Shown here one piece after another: positions 1 through 10,739 of a DNA stretch of 64,000 nt. The notes beneath the pieces were generated by a model, which saw nothing but the letters and a program-made list of their open reading frames with translations, ran no database searches and was not told the origin of the DNA. How positions within the stretch are numbered: the first letter of the stretch is position 1; each line of letters opens with the position of its first letter. The position numbers and the translations under genes are program-made. The stretch is from Enchytraeus crypticus (Eukaryota > Annelida > Clitellata > Enchytraeida > Enchytraeidae), in contig CAJHZI010000696.1 of the NCBI GenBank assembly GCA_905160935.1, positions 28,501 through 92,500 on the forward strand. Reading direction: 5' to 3'.

Positions 1-105
1 AGCGGAAGACAGAGAAGTCTGTATACGTGGTATACGTTGGTATACGTTGTATTCGTTGTATACCATTGACCTGCCAGTGGGCAGTGCACTATGAGAGAGA
101 GAATT
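1..105 (+). mobile_element. LINE-A 3' end fragment
   Basis: The segment ends in the words GACCTGCCAGTGGGCAG and TGCACTATGAGAGAGAGA. The same design, CCTGCCAnnnGGCAnTGCACTAAGAGAG with a GA-repeat tail, recurs on the minus strand at 16386, 24038 and 58655, next to LINE-A reverse-transcriptase sequence. I read it as the 3' terminus of a LINE-A copy cut by the window edge. The imperfect GTATACGTTG repeats before it are unexplained. Confidence 0.55.
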
Positions 106-703
106 TTACCAATATCATTGTGATTATTAACAATATTGTTATTATTATTAACTTAGAATAATTTAACTATATTTTCACGTTGTTCGACTTGTTGTAATTT
201 GTAATTCACTTTATATGTTTTATATGTAATAAAAGAAAACATTAATTAAGGACTTCACATTCCTTTAATTAATACTGTTTCTTTAGTTGCTTGAATGTTT
301 TCTTAGTAGATAGTTTAAAAATTAAAACATTATATATTTCATAAGCTCTCTCACTTTTAATTTGTCTTTGAGATCTGAACCTGGTCCAGGACTTGTGAAT
401 ATCTTTGGATATTTCATATTTTCTGATATGTCAAGAACGACGGTATCTTGTTACGTACCAACCCTGACAGCAAGCATGCTAATAAGAAGGAATCGTAATA
501 GAAATGAGAACAACTAAGGAATGGTTTACATTCTGTAGTCGCATACACAACAAAAACACACATGTGGACTGTACAAAAATCGAACCCTGTACTCTTTCAC
601 ATGCCAGCAGCCATATATACACATGTACGATAGCTTTCCGATAATTGACATTTAACTGATGCTTCGAGTCATAGTTAGGTAATTTTTAACTAGTTCATCG
701 GCA
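106..703. other. AT-rich stretch, nothing recognised
   Basis: No reading frame, RNA gene or repeat family could be supported here. Confidence 0.5.
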
Positions 704-815
704 TATGAGGGACACCAGCAAAAATTGGGGGTCACCAAAAAAGACGCTTAGCGCTAAATTTTGGAAAACCGTCAGTTGTGCCCCCATTCCTGAAACTCTT
801 CCGGCGCCTCTGCTT
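704..815. mobile_element. hAT-like terminal fragment
   Basis: The block ends in CCGGCGCCTCTG, whose reverse complement CAGAGGCGCCGG is a terminal sequence style common in animal hAT transposons. The G-run GGGGGTCACC and matching C-run CCCCCATTCC flank the middle. No transposase and no partner terminus was found. Confidence 0.4.
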
Positions 816-1744
816 CTCATTTAATAATTTATTTAATTATTTATTCATCGTCCGAAAGAAATGTATCCACATAAATCTCAAGAAGCTAAACATTTTAATC
901 CTGCAATTTATAAACCTTAAACAATAGTTTAACAAAATTTGAAAACACTAAAATTTCCATTTTCAATCCCTTAAGCAAAGCGAATACATTCTCTACATGT
1001 CAGAATCTATTACTAATGTAAGAAGCAAGCACAGGCAGTTTCAATAAGCAGACACAAGAGATTTAATGATTAAGGAAAGTAGATTGAGTCATTCCCAAGA
1101 AGGCCAAGAGGCACACAAGTTTAAGAAATGAAGCGCTACTGCTTAACGTTAAATTACATGTACATTCCATCTGTCAACTTCCCAGCACCAACGATTTCCG
1201 AGGCACTACTTTATATCCCGGACCATGAAGGGATGCACGGAACTCTTTTAATTATACCACATTAACTTACTATATTTATAATAACTACATAACTACAAAA
1301 AGGGTTTCAATGTATCTTTAAAAATGTCAGAGATATTGCCAAGTTCCATAAGTGGAACAATGAGATAATAAAGCTAATCGGCCGATCCGATTTAACAAAG
1401 GAAACGAAAATCAAAATACTCTCGTTTAATTGAACTTTTCATGGTGGCGTCTATGACTTTAGAAGGAACAGGATAGTTTTATTTAGTTAACTAATTGTTC
1501 ATTGCAAAGAACATAATATTTACAACTGTTATGTTCACTCATAAGTAGAATAATTCTTGTGCTATGCTTTAAAACATTTCTCGTGCAGGCATTTGCTGCG
1601 TTTCTCACATTTCTTTTCGTATTACTGCCACAATATGCACATCTCCCTTGACTGGTGGCAGTAAGATAGTGTTCAAATCCATGATAACAAACACATCAAG
1701 GAACAGGTACAGTCGGTCCGGTGTTCTTAGATCTTGTTGTTGAA
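816..1744. other. No gene seen
   Basis: AT-rich sequence without a supported reading frame. A short imperfect inverted repeat (GCCAC / GTGGC) lies near 1627-1665. Confidence 0.5.
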
Positions 1745-2280
1745 CGAACTAGCCCGTGAACGATTTTTCCCCTTTATACTTAGTTGATAAGCTGGTATCA
1801 AACTTTCCATCAGATCTACTCCAACCATGCCCGTGATTTAGTTTGCAATCATAATTTGGCTGGGTTACAAGTACCTTGATTCCCTTACTCTTTACATGCC
1901 TAAGGACCTTCTTCCGTGGTAAGACATAATCGAAGTTGCTAGCATATGTTATAAGATTATTATCACTCCAGTGCACAATGCAAGCACTTCCATCACAGGT
2001 GTACTCGATTTGTCCACTTTCGTTTTTGCTGAAATCTTTCTTGCTTGGTAGAACAGCACCTCCAAATCCCTTACTGTACCACCGGATCGTAGGCCTAGTG
2101 TTCTTAGTTTACACAACAGATCATGAGATTTAAAGAAATTATCGAAAAGCAATTTAAGTTGAGTTTTGTTGTCAATACAATTTTCAAAATTTAGGATAGC
2201 ATGCTCTCCAAGTTCAACATTTTGAGGTCTATCCCCTGCACCACAGCATGTGGACGACTGATAAGGGTAACCGTCAGCTC
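1745..2280 (-). pseudogene. piggyBac-family transposase remnant
   Basis: The minus strand encodes two overlapping reading-frame pieces that match the piggyBac (PGBD) DDE transposase in order. First comes LFDNFFKSHDLLCKLRTLG followed by GTVRD, the family's 'FDNFF...LL.KL..LG...GTVR' block. Then comes a piece with WSDNNLITYASNF and VTQPNYDCKLNHG, matching the family's 'W.DN..V...SN' and 'V.QP..I..YN..MGGVD' blocks. The acidic positions of the MGGVD motif are not conserved, the frame shifts between the pieces, and N- and C-terminal regions are absent. It is a dead fragment of a cut-and-paste transposon. The high-coordinate side is cut by a LINE 3' end (2290 on). No TTAA-flanked termini were identified. 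Confidence 0.7.
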
Positions 2281-2289
2281 AGCACACCA

Positions 2290-2757
2290 TCCATATCTTG
2301 TACCAACATCTGATGGGCTTTCCCTGGATAAACATTATGCCAATGAACTGTCTAATTTCATCGACACTCGTTGAAAAGGTACGAGCATTTCTTCTCGCAA
2401 CAAGCTCTCCAAGCGGTCCTTCCAACACACTACTCCTCAGATCTGGAATTCTCTTCCTTCCACTTTGCGCACCCCCTCATCTTCTCCTGATCATCCTTTC
2501 CTTCTGTATGACTGTTTCATAGACAGTTGAAGGCTAATTTTTTTGACATCTCCCATTCAACCATTCCACAGGAACTGTGACACTTAAACCTCCATTCCAC
2601 TAGTACCCTTCCTCGGAATGAACTCCCGGATTTAGGCTTGCACCGTTTTTGGACCCCACACTTTACTCATCGAATTGGATTTGGTAGCATAGTTCTCAAT
2701 GTTGTCGTGGACGACAGTATTCTTTAATTCTCTTGTTGTTGTTGTTGTTGTTGATTT
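2290..2757 (+). mobile_element. LINE-G 3' end, (GTT)n tail, copy 1
   Basis: This is about 75% similar by eye to 57830-58205. Both encode the C-terminus of a CR1/L2-like reverse-transcriptase protein (pattern 'LNSLPSTLR' then F..LKAFLF) and both end in a GTTGTTGTT tail. In this copy the coding frame is broken. A 5'-truncated LINE insertion is the simplest reading. Confidence 0.6.
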
Positions 2758-3585
2758 AACGTTAATAAGCATAATCTCTCTAAAGTCCATCCACGTGGCT
2801 ATTGCCAGGTTATTCTTTTTCACAGTATTTTGTCACGAACACAACTTAATTCTAATGGCCACCACCAAGTTCATCCAAATGTCTACCTAATTCATACTTT
2901 AATATAACTTATATTCTTGTAATAATGGATTTCTAGATTGATGTTCATTGCTTTCAGAAGTTCTTACTTATTCTCCTCTTACGAAACGTATTGTTATTGT
3001 ACGCTTGTTGATTCTTCAGTGGCCCGGATATAACAAGATAAATAATAGCACTGAATGAATGCGCTATTAGGAATATGGATAAACTCAAACCTCTCGCTTC
3101 AGGAAATCTGCCTAATCAGCTTAAGTTACTAGTTCGGTACTTCGACTCTGTAATAAGCTATTGTTCATTCCGACTGTAATTGTACTAGGTTATGTTTGAA
3201 AAGCATTCTAGCTCAAAAGTGACTGCGGCGATGCTATTTAGATTAATTTAACAACACTGTACTGTATGTTCCTGATATTGCCATACTGGTGAAGATTTAA
3301 CCGGGCGCGAAATCGTCATTGTATATTTAAATTCATGTGTAAATTTAAAATTCACATCTTTAATGTTTTTAAGATTTGCAAATAAAATTTAAAATGCCTT
3401 TTCTTTTTATATAAGATATTTATCTTTAAATTTTTATCAAAATATTGCCATTCTATAGGCCTGCATTAAAGATACGAGAATTAGATACGCATCTTTTACA
3501 GAATAATGTTTGTGCTTTTTTAAACGAGATGGAGCCTTGCAACTTCATTTGACATGAATTTGAGCAATAGAAGTTTGCATGGGCA
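2758..3585. other. No gene seen
   Basis: AT-rich interval between LINE-G and the hAT element. No supported feature. Confidence 0.5.
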
Positions 3586-3593
3586 ATCTAGAC

Positions 3594-5235
3594 TAGAGAT
3601 GGGAATTTTATGAATTTCCAGAGTTCGGTTCGGTTCGTTGAAAATGAGAATTCGGTTCGGGTTCGGTTACTAGTTGAAAATGAAAGTTCGGTTCGGTTAG
3701 AGTTAGGATAGAAGTTGGCAATTTTAGAGTTCGGGTTCGGTTCGGGTTCGGCTTGCTTTCCACCTCACGCGAGTTCGATTCGAGTTCGAAATTGTTTGGT
3801 TTGGATAATGTTGCAATTATTTAACACTATTTATAATAATCATGGTTACGATAAACATGTTTAAAATGATTTATGGTAAATGTGCTTCAAAAATACATGA
3901 ATAACTGTCACATTTCTCACGTGAGTAAAAATATGACAATCAAAAGGGACAGAAGTGGTATTTATTCCTTTACATTTCAATATTTCTTAACATATTAGTT
4001 GACCAAGAAATTTTCATAAAATAGATATTTCGTTTTATTACTGTACATGACAAATTTTCTATGAATATAACCAGCAAATACAATGCTTCATCAATTTAAA
4101 AATAAATTTTGTCACTACGCCTATATTCTAGAAACGTTTATAATTAAGTGGAAATGTCTCGGCTAAAATTTGATCCATTATTTCAGAGACAAAGTGACAA
4201 AGTTATTATTAACACAAAATTGGCAAATAACAACGACTTTGTAAATACGAGTACTTCCACAGAAAAATGATCATAATATCACACATTATAACCATCAACT
4301 GAATCAGTAATAAACTTCGTAATTTATAGGGCTTCAAATTTGAAACTGATAGTTTGAGTCCAGGTAATCCTTTCCATTCTTTTTCGTATCCATATTTCCA
4401 ATGCCTCTAGTTTCGTGATATCTTCTTTCCTCGATGTCCATGTTTCACATCCATATAATAGTGTGGTCCAAACCAAGGCTTTCGCTATCTTTATCTTAGT
4501 GTCTTTTGTTTGGGTTTTTGTTAAAAGTTCTTTCCTATTATCGAAGACTTCTTTTGCTTCTTTTTCCTACTATATATTTCACTCCGAAATTTTACATTAA
4601 ATGCAATAGTATGACCTAAATATTTGAAGCTCTTTACCGGTTCCAATTTCGTAACATTTATTATAATATTAACTTCGTCTCTATTATGAGATACTCTCAT
4701 CACTATTGTCTCTTTGATGTTAAAATTCATTCCATATTTCAATCCTGTATCAGACTATCCATTATCTTCTCGCTATTCTCGTTATCTTCTATTCATTACC
4801 AGTCTCGCTTCCCGCTCCCATTCCCTTTTAACGCTACCATTCATTTAAATCGCTATCTGCTATTAATTTAAAAATTTGTGTCGGAACCAGCCTTACTTTA
4901 ATATATGCTGTTAGATTCTGTAAGACATGTAAATACAAAAACTACTATAATTGTATATATGTGTTTTGTTCTTATTATGTTGATATAATGTCAAACATTC
5001 TCCATAATATCTTAAGTAAGACTTTGAAACATAGCTGAAAAGAAAAGTGTTCTTTTCTCCTGAAGCTGGCGAAGGAGAAAGGAACTTCAAGAGATCGGTT
5101 CGGATGAAGTCAGAGTTCGGTTCGGGTTCGGTTAGAGTCTGGGTTCGGGTTCGGTTCGGGTTCGGCCAGAGTCTGGGTTCGGTTAGATTCGGTCAAAATT
5201 CCAGATTTTAGGGTTCGGTTCGATTCCCATCTCTA
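3594..5235 (+). mobile_element. Complete non-autonomous hAT element (hAT-1) with 8-bp TSD
   Basis: The element begins TAGAGATGGGAAT and ends ATTCCCATCTCTA, a perfect 13-bp terminal inverted repeat. It is flanked by the identical 8-mer ATCTAGAC at 3586-3593 and 5236-5243. An 8-bp target duplication with this kind of terminus is diagnostic of the hAT superfamily. Both subterminal regions (3615-3790 and 5095-5225) are built of reiterated TTCGG words (GTTCGGTTCGG, GGTTCGGGTTCGG), probably transposase-binding clusters. There is no hAT transposase. Instead the interior carries a LINE-A reverse-transcriptase fragment (4355-4850). Related copies: 29638-31003, 36787-39840 and 42594-43072. Confidence 0.85.
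4355..4850 (-). mobile_element. LINE-A reverse-transcriptase fragment inside hAT-1
   Basis: On the minus strand the frame reads MKYGMNFNIKETIVMRVSHN and then LEPVKSFKYLGHTI, the thumb-side RT block of endonuclease/RT LINEs ('K.FKYLG..I'). Further on, in a shifted frame, comes an ALVWTTLLYGCETWT-like piece. The catalytic YADD region lies outside the fragment. Homologous fragments occupy the same interior position in the hAT copies at 29.4-30.1 kb and 39.4-40.1 kb, so this LINE piece probably travels with the hAT family. Confidence 0.65.
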
Positions 5236-5574
5236 ATCTAGACTTATACGTTTATTTTCTAGTGGATTTGTATCAGAAATTGTTGCGAAGGAAATGAAGA
5301 TATTGATCGGTCGGCCACGGAGTCACTATATCAATCCAGTTTATCTGCCTCGTCCCTCTCCCTACCATCCTGCTCCGTTAGCTCTCTTACTACAAAGTAG
5401 TGCCGTCGGGCAGATGCATGAGGACAACTGAAATCTTTAACACTTAACATAGATTCTGTGCCAATACATAAAAGTCATACATATAATCTATGAAGTTGTT
5501 GAATAACTGTCTAGTCAGTAACAATTGCTCAATAACTTTGCTAATATCCAAATAATATTCATGCAATAGCAATT

Positions 5575-5720
5575 CTCTCTATCTCACACTCTCTCTCTCT
5601 CCTAAAGTGATGCATATCGGTACGTCCATATCATATAGCTCTTCCAATTATGTTTATCCTCTGTTTTCCTTTTCTTCTTCATACAAGAATTGGTTATTAA
5701 ATCATCTAATATCCTTCAAA
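5575..5720 (-). mobile_element. LINE-A 3' end, degenerate
   Basis: A CTCTCTCTC run is followed by TAAAGTGATGCAT and a CCATATCATAT block, matching in order the better-preserved LINE-A ends at 24038 and 58655. Read on the minus strand this is the (GA)n-tailed 3' terminus. Confidence 0.45.
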
Positions 5721-5769
5721 TACCTTTAATATCTTTAAGATCTTTAATTCCTTTAATAGCCTTTTATAC

Positions 5770-6027
5770 TGGCTGGAGCCAGTGGCGATGACGGTAAGAC
5801 ACTCGACCGCGGATGAGTATGTGCGGGGTTCAAATCCAGGGCTCGCCCGTCACTGATATTGTTTTCGAGTGAGGAAACTGACGCTAACATTATCTTTACC
5901 AGCTTTTAAATACATCTATAATGCCCTGCTATATGCTAAGTGCTAAATGGACACTGAAGGTCCAGTAGCCTGGAGGCATAGTGCCACTATCGGCGTAAAG
6001 GCTAGAATATATACTCAGCTATATCCT
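5770..6027 (+). mobile_element. SINE-2 copy (tRNA-derived), longest copy
   Basis: The 5' part resembles a tRNA. GAGCC near the start can pair with GGCTC after the B box, and GGGGTTCAAATCC fits the Pol III B-box consensus. It is followed by a non-tRNA body (CGAGTGAGGAAACTGACG, then TTTACCAGCTTTTAAA). Related copies lie at 21042-21208 (minus), 49060-49165 and 49197-49312. Tail-only pieces lie within the hAT composites near 29600 and 39840. Confidence 0.65.
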
Positions 6028-7230
6028 ATCCAGCTCTTTTTCTTTCTTATTGTCAAAGCTTGATTCGATATATATTTAATAGGTATTTGTATTTGAGATT
6101 GTATTTCAAGTAAAGTATAGTAATAATACTATTGGATAAGTAAAATTAAGATTTAAAGTATTGAGTTCAATTAAAGAAAGATCCTAGGGGATCTTTCTTT
6201 AACTAAGCGAGGGCAAGTGACCAAAGATGGCATGCCTAAGCAGGAAGTGAGGGAGATCCAAGAAGGTAGAGTGTCAACACTGACGTAAAACGTGCCAAGT
6301 GAATAGATTTTTCTGAGATTTGGGGTATCTCAGTAGTAGACGAATTCAAGAGCAATACGAAGGCTTCGGTAATTTCGAACTATTTGTAGTCTATCGAACA
6401 TTCGATGTGAAGAGAGCTATCTGTAGATGATCGAACTGGGAAGAGAATTCCATTGAAATATTCTAACCTAGAGATTATATTACCAAGGGATCCTAGTAGG
6501 CTATTAGTCGATAGCCTATTAGCCTAGTCGATATTAAAGAAAAGTATAGGAATTTGAGCTAGAGAGCGTAGAAGTAATTTGTGTGTTATGTAAAGTACTT
6601 ACTTTTGCGATATTTAAAGTGAACTGTAATACATAATTACAAGCATAATTTTAAGTTATATGAAATTCTCTTCCATGTGCTATATGAAATAGTTTTAATT
6701 TTTGTTTTACTGTTTAACCGTGTATAGTTTTATTCTTTTGGTATTAAGTTAATATTTAATTTAATATTGTCGTTTAAGTTATCAATCAATTATTGGGATA
6801 TCTAGATTCAGTCGAAAATCGAGGACAGGAAAAAATTCCGAAATAATTATGAGGCACTTTTTAGGAATTTAAGATGTAACATTTAAACTCAGGTCCTCAT
6901 TTTACCACCGACAAATAAGTAAAATCAGGTTCCTGACACTTATCGTATTTATTACCTGTCTTTCAGTGTTAAATCTGTGCAAATTCATTTCAGAACTTCA
7001 TTGATTAATTTTTGAGTTCAAATAATCTTCTTCATCGTTATCCAAAACCACATTTCCATTGCTTCTAATTCTTGCAATCATCTTTCCATGTAACATTCAC
7101 ATTTCACACCCGTAAAGGACTATTATCCAAAAGAACACTTGCAAGAATACACTTGCATGCGCAGTAACTCATTTCAATTATAAATATTCTCCTGATCTAT
7201 ATCGCGATCTATATCATTAAGCGGTAGCTA
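6028..7230. other. No gene; small LINE-A remnant near 7010-7160
   Basis: The interval is AT-rich. On the minus strand 7010-7160 resembles the LINE-A segment downstream of the RT domain (antisense CCACATTTCCATTGCTTCTA). A perfect hairpin at 6171-6202 is listed separately. Confidence 0.45.
6171..6202. repeat. Perfect short hairpin
   Basis: TTAAAGAAAGATCC, spacer TAGG, then its exact reverse complement: 14-bp arms, 4-nt spacer. Confidence 0.85.
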
Positions 7231-7231
7231 A

Positions 7232-7520
7232 AAGTTATCTGCCACAGTGTAGTGGTTAGAGAGGCAGGTTTTAAACCCTGACGTCCCTGGTTCGATTCCT
7301 ACTCGTGGCACTTTTGTTATCATATTTGTAAAGTTACTTTTTTAAGTTTTTAAATTTAATGATTAGATTGAGGGTTAGGATAAGGGTTAAGTTACGGATA
7401 GGGGTTAGGAGTTGGGTTCTAGCAATTAAAACGCCATGCCAGCGCCTTGTTAACACATGGCGCCGGCATGGCGTAGTTGCGACCGGCATAGGTGCGCATG
7501 CGCAGTAGTTGGTCATATTC
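7232..7520 (+). mobile_element. SINE-3-like tRNA-derived repeat
   Basis: The head resembles a tRNA: TGCCAC pairs with GTGGCA, GTAGTGGTTAGAG looks like an A box, and CTGGTTCGATTCC fits the B box. The T-stem does not pair, so it is not a functional tRNA. A body with reiterated GGGTTAGG/AGGGTTA words follows (about 7370-7421), then a GC-richer inverted stretch (GCCATGCCAGCGCC / GGCGCCGGCATGGC). Confidence 0.5.
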
Positions 7521-7849
7521 CGGCAGGGAAGCCCTTTTGTCGTTCACACATAGGATCGAGGCTTGCTTAGCCTCTATCTTTTGCGTATTTCTTTGAAACT
7601 GTATTATGATTCCTCTCTTCAAAGAGCTCTTTTGTTTCTGCAGTTCAGCGTGTTATTTTCGTATCACATTTTCCATCTTCCGTACTGAAGTAACTCATAT
7701 AGTTTCAGCTTCTTTCCTGTAATTATTGTGTGCAATTGAATGTGATATTACTTTGGATCGCTAAATCCTCTATAGACACTTCCATCACTTTTTTTATTCA
7801 TTGGCGAAATTATTAACTATTAATTTCATTTACTTCGACATACTGTATA

Positions 7850-9143
7850 CACTGTGTTTTTCTAACTGATACCCCACATTATTTTTAATAATAATAATAA
7901 AGGTTTCCTCATACAAGGATGATGTCAGGGATGTCCCCCCATCACATGTCACTACAACTCGATTCAATCCAAATGATATGAAAAAAGACGTGCTGAAGAG
8001 AAATAAACAGTGCCGGTGATCAAAAAAGCAGTCAGGCAAGATGAAATTAAATCTATCGAAGAGATGTGTTTTCAACTTACAACGGAAAGTGGAAGTAGTA
8101 GAACATGAGCGAAGATCAGAAGGCAGAGAGTTCCAAACAGTAGGAGCGGAGAAAGAAACTGAACGTCTACCTAACGAAGTGAGAATATTAGGAATTTTGA
8201 ACAGTTTGGTATCGGAAGAACGAAGCTTACGAGAAGGTTGATTGGATTGCGAGATCAGAAAGGTAAGACGGTTTTCCAAAAAGATGTGTTTTGAAAGTTA
8301 ACAAAGCGATTTTACAATAAAGTCGTAAAGAGTTGACCGATGTTCTTCAATTTTAGAGTAGGCCTACTTGACCAGCAACCAATTCTACCAAGCATAGTGA
8401 AATTTCGTTTGAAAATCTTTAACAACGTGAAAGTTATAGTTTTGCGCATAGGAGTGGTGGTCAGATAAGAAATTTCCAATACAGGATTACGGGCGTGTTA
8501 CATGAAGCGTAAAATTATCTTTACAAAAATAATAGCGAACACTTCACATAAAATTTATGCTAACTTTATTTTGAAGAGCAATCATTTCTTTTCAAAACGA
8601 CGTGAAATACGTGCTGATATGTTCCTAATTTACAAAGTTAGCAAGATCAAAGTTGGCACTTAGGCCGGCGTGTGCTAGGCGAGAGCTCAGCTGCGTGAGA
8701 CGATGAGAGCGCAGCTACTGCATCTGCGTCCTTTAGCACTACAGTTAAAATGACTTATTCGTTGATTGTCTTCATGCAATGCATGCATTAAAAGTTCAAT
8801 AACTTTATCAATTAAGAACATATCACAAGCATTTCACGTTGTGAAAAGAAATTATTTCTCTTCAAAGCAGACATTTTATGTTACGTATTCGCTATAATTT
8901 TTATAGAGATACTTTTACGCCGCAAGTAACACGGCCTTAATCCTGTACTCTAAATTTCTTATCTGACACCACTCCTATTCGCAAACCTATAAGTTTTAGG
9001 CTACTTTCAGGACATTCAAAAGGAATACATCTATGGATGGTTGAATTGGATGCTGGTCAAGTACCGTAAATTTCAAGAACATCGATCAACTCCTTACGAC
9101 TTTTGTAAAATAATGTGGGGTATCAGTTATGAAAAGCACAGTG
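7850..9143. mobile_element. Long-armed palindromic DNA element, copy 1
   Basis: The ends read CACTGTGTTTTTCTAACTGA and, inverted, TCAGTTATGAAAAGCACAGTG, with TATA on both outer sides. This is compatible with a TA target and a Tc1/mariner-type MITE. Internally the arms mirror each other for several hundred bases: AGGAGTGG...TCAGATAAGAAATTT at 8452-8490 answers AAATTTCTTATCTGA...CCACTCCT at 8957-8985, and pairing continues outward to CGGTCAACTC-type words. The left arm is interrupted by a LINE 3' end (7883-8310) apparently flanked by ATTTT. There is no transposase. Copy 2 is at 12390-13080. Confidence 0.65.
7883..8310 (-). mobile_element. CR1/L2-like LINE 3' end inserted in palindromic element
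   Basis: The minus-strand frame (8279 to about 7830) carries SFSAPTVWNSLPSDLRSC followed by FRCKLKTHLF, the conserved C-terminal tail of CR1/L2/Rex-type LINE proteins. The 3' end has GACATCATCCTTGTATGAGG and an ATT-repeat tail, almost the same ending as 52855-52925. The rest of the reverse transcriptase is missing (5' truncation). Confidence 0.65.
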
Positions 9144-9159
9144 TATATACTATTCGACA

Positions 9160-9610
9160 AGATATCTATTATATAATAATAGTAATAATAAAAATAATAA
9201 TAACAATAACAATAACAATAACAATAATAATAATAATAATAGTAATAAAGTTGCTGAATAAAGTTGTTTATGAAGTTGTTCCGGTTTCCATTGAAACCAT
9301 GGGCCCGATGAACCCCGAAGGAGTTGACTTTATCAGTGGCATAGGCAGACTTATCACAGAGCAAACCGGCGATAAGCGAGAGACATCTTTTCTTTGGTAA
9401 AGGCTTTCCATGACTTTGCAAAGATTTCATGCAGTCTGCTTCAACAATTTTTTTAAGCCGATTGATGACCTCGAGTAGCCGGGCGGCGATTCAGCACGTA
9501 TTGCTTGAATCGTTTTTATCAAATCCCAGGTTCTTTACACCGGGGTAAAGAAAAATAAAAAAAATAAATAATAATAATAGTTAGTAATAATAATAATAAT
9601 AATAACCCGT
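9160..9610. repeat. AAT/AAC microsatellites, no gene
   Basis: Runs of AATAAT/AACAAT occupy 9166-9246 and 9548-9605. The sequence between them has no supported feature. Reading frames crossing the runs are low-complexity artefacts. Confidence 0.6.
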
Positions 9611-9763
9611 AGATACTCCGGGTTCACCTTCCTTGCTCTCCAGCTATGAACCCATCCTTACTTCGGTGCTTCCTTATCAACCCTGCTCCCTTCCCTTCCC
9701 GCATCGTTCATCCTATGAAATTCTGTCGAGCATCTCAAACATGTTCAATGTGTCTCCTTCCAG

Positions 9764-10685
9764 GGATAAGATTCTAACGAGAATTTCAAGCACGCTGTCA
9801 GGCAGTGTGACAAAGAGAGAGATGCAGAGTGTTTTATACAGGAACAGAGCGAGAACGGGAGAGATATCGCGGCAGATGAAGGAGGCAAGGATTCGTCAGC
9901 AAGCCAATTGTCAGAACAAAGTGGAGTCGAGATTAAGGGCTAGAGAGAGGGCCATCACATCGAAGTTGGAGACAGAGTCAGGCCAAATAAAATACGATCA
10001 GAGAAAGTCTCAAATCAATGAGGTGAAAGGAGAGATGGCTCTGATAACATTAGACGAAAGCCGAGCCTAGTTTTTGTCGTATTTATCTACGGAGGCTGCG
10101 ACAAAGTTAGAGTCGCTGAGAGAAGAAATGGACAATTCGTTGTACGATGAACTTATGAAAATTCTTTCGATCGAAAAGGAGGCTGAGGATCTGTGTCTGC
10201 TAGCGAAGACGTCCAAAGATGCTATATACGAGATTACAGATAAGGCAGTCTTAGATGCCGGAGGAGAGAAGAGTGACACAGAGAAGCTAACGCGAGAGAT
10301 ACGCTCAGAGGTTCAATGCATAAAAGATGATCCGGACGGCACTCGAAAGTCCAAGAGGAATAATTTCCAGGACGATCTATTTAGCATGTACAGAGTTCTG
10401 TCTAGAAGAGCGAGTGCTGGGCCTAGCGGCAGATCTCTTACTCGATATCGTGGTAGGCAAGAAAAAGGTTCTCCACTCCCACGTGTAACAACCAGTCTGG
10501 ATAGGAACCCCTGTCGTAGGTGTCATGGAGGAAGCGACGACGACAGGCTGGAAAATTCACCAACCAATAGAGAAAACTCAGCGTTTGATGGAAGAGCGCT
10601 TCGTATAAGCGCCAGTGGAGATCTTGGGAAAGGGTTCTCAAGACTGGACTCATCTCCGGCCAGGAATCTCAGGAGTTTTTACTAG
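9764..10685 (+). CDS. Probable 3'-terminal exon of an unrecognised coiled-coil protein, internal TAG
   Basis: I do not recognise the family. A strong 3' splice site (TGTCTCCTTCCAG) precedes the proposed exon start. The same frame, open further upstream without an ATG, runs to the TAG at 10683-10685 with one in-frame TAG at 10068-10070. About 101 codons before that stop are rich in Arg, Lys, Glu and Gln and look helical (REMQSVLYRNRARTGEISRQ; NKVESRLRARERAITSKLET). The 204 codons after it begin with another charged helix (TKLESLREEMDNSLYDELM) and end in a Ser/Arg/Gly-rich tail (RASAGPSGRSLTRYRGRQ), probably disordered. Base composition is GC-richer than the flanks. The TAG could be a nonsense mutation or assembly error, or lie in a 72-nt phase-0 intron (GAG|GTGAAA at 10021/10022 to ACGGAG|GCT at 10093/10094). 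A retained pseudogene is also possible. Upstream exons were not found. AATAAA at 10924-10929 could serve polyadenylation. Confidence 0.5.
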
Positions 10686-10739
10686 AAGGTCCTGCCACTA
10701 GAAGAAAACCACAGCGGTTTTCCTACACCCGAGACGAGA

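Noticed and set aside
7260-7320. Possible functional tRNA gene
   Set aside because: Acceptor stem and B box are present, but the T-stem does not pair and the anticodon stem-loop is irregular; a SINE head fits better.
7370-7425. Interstitial telomere repeat (GGGTTAGG words)
   Set aside because: Units are irregular and few; part of the SINE-3-like body.
8041-8241. Plus-strand frame of 66 codons
   Set aside because: Shadow of the LINE C-terminus on the opposite strand.
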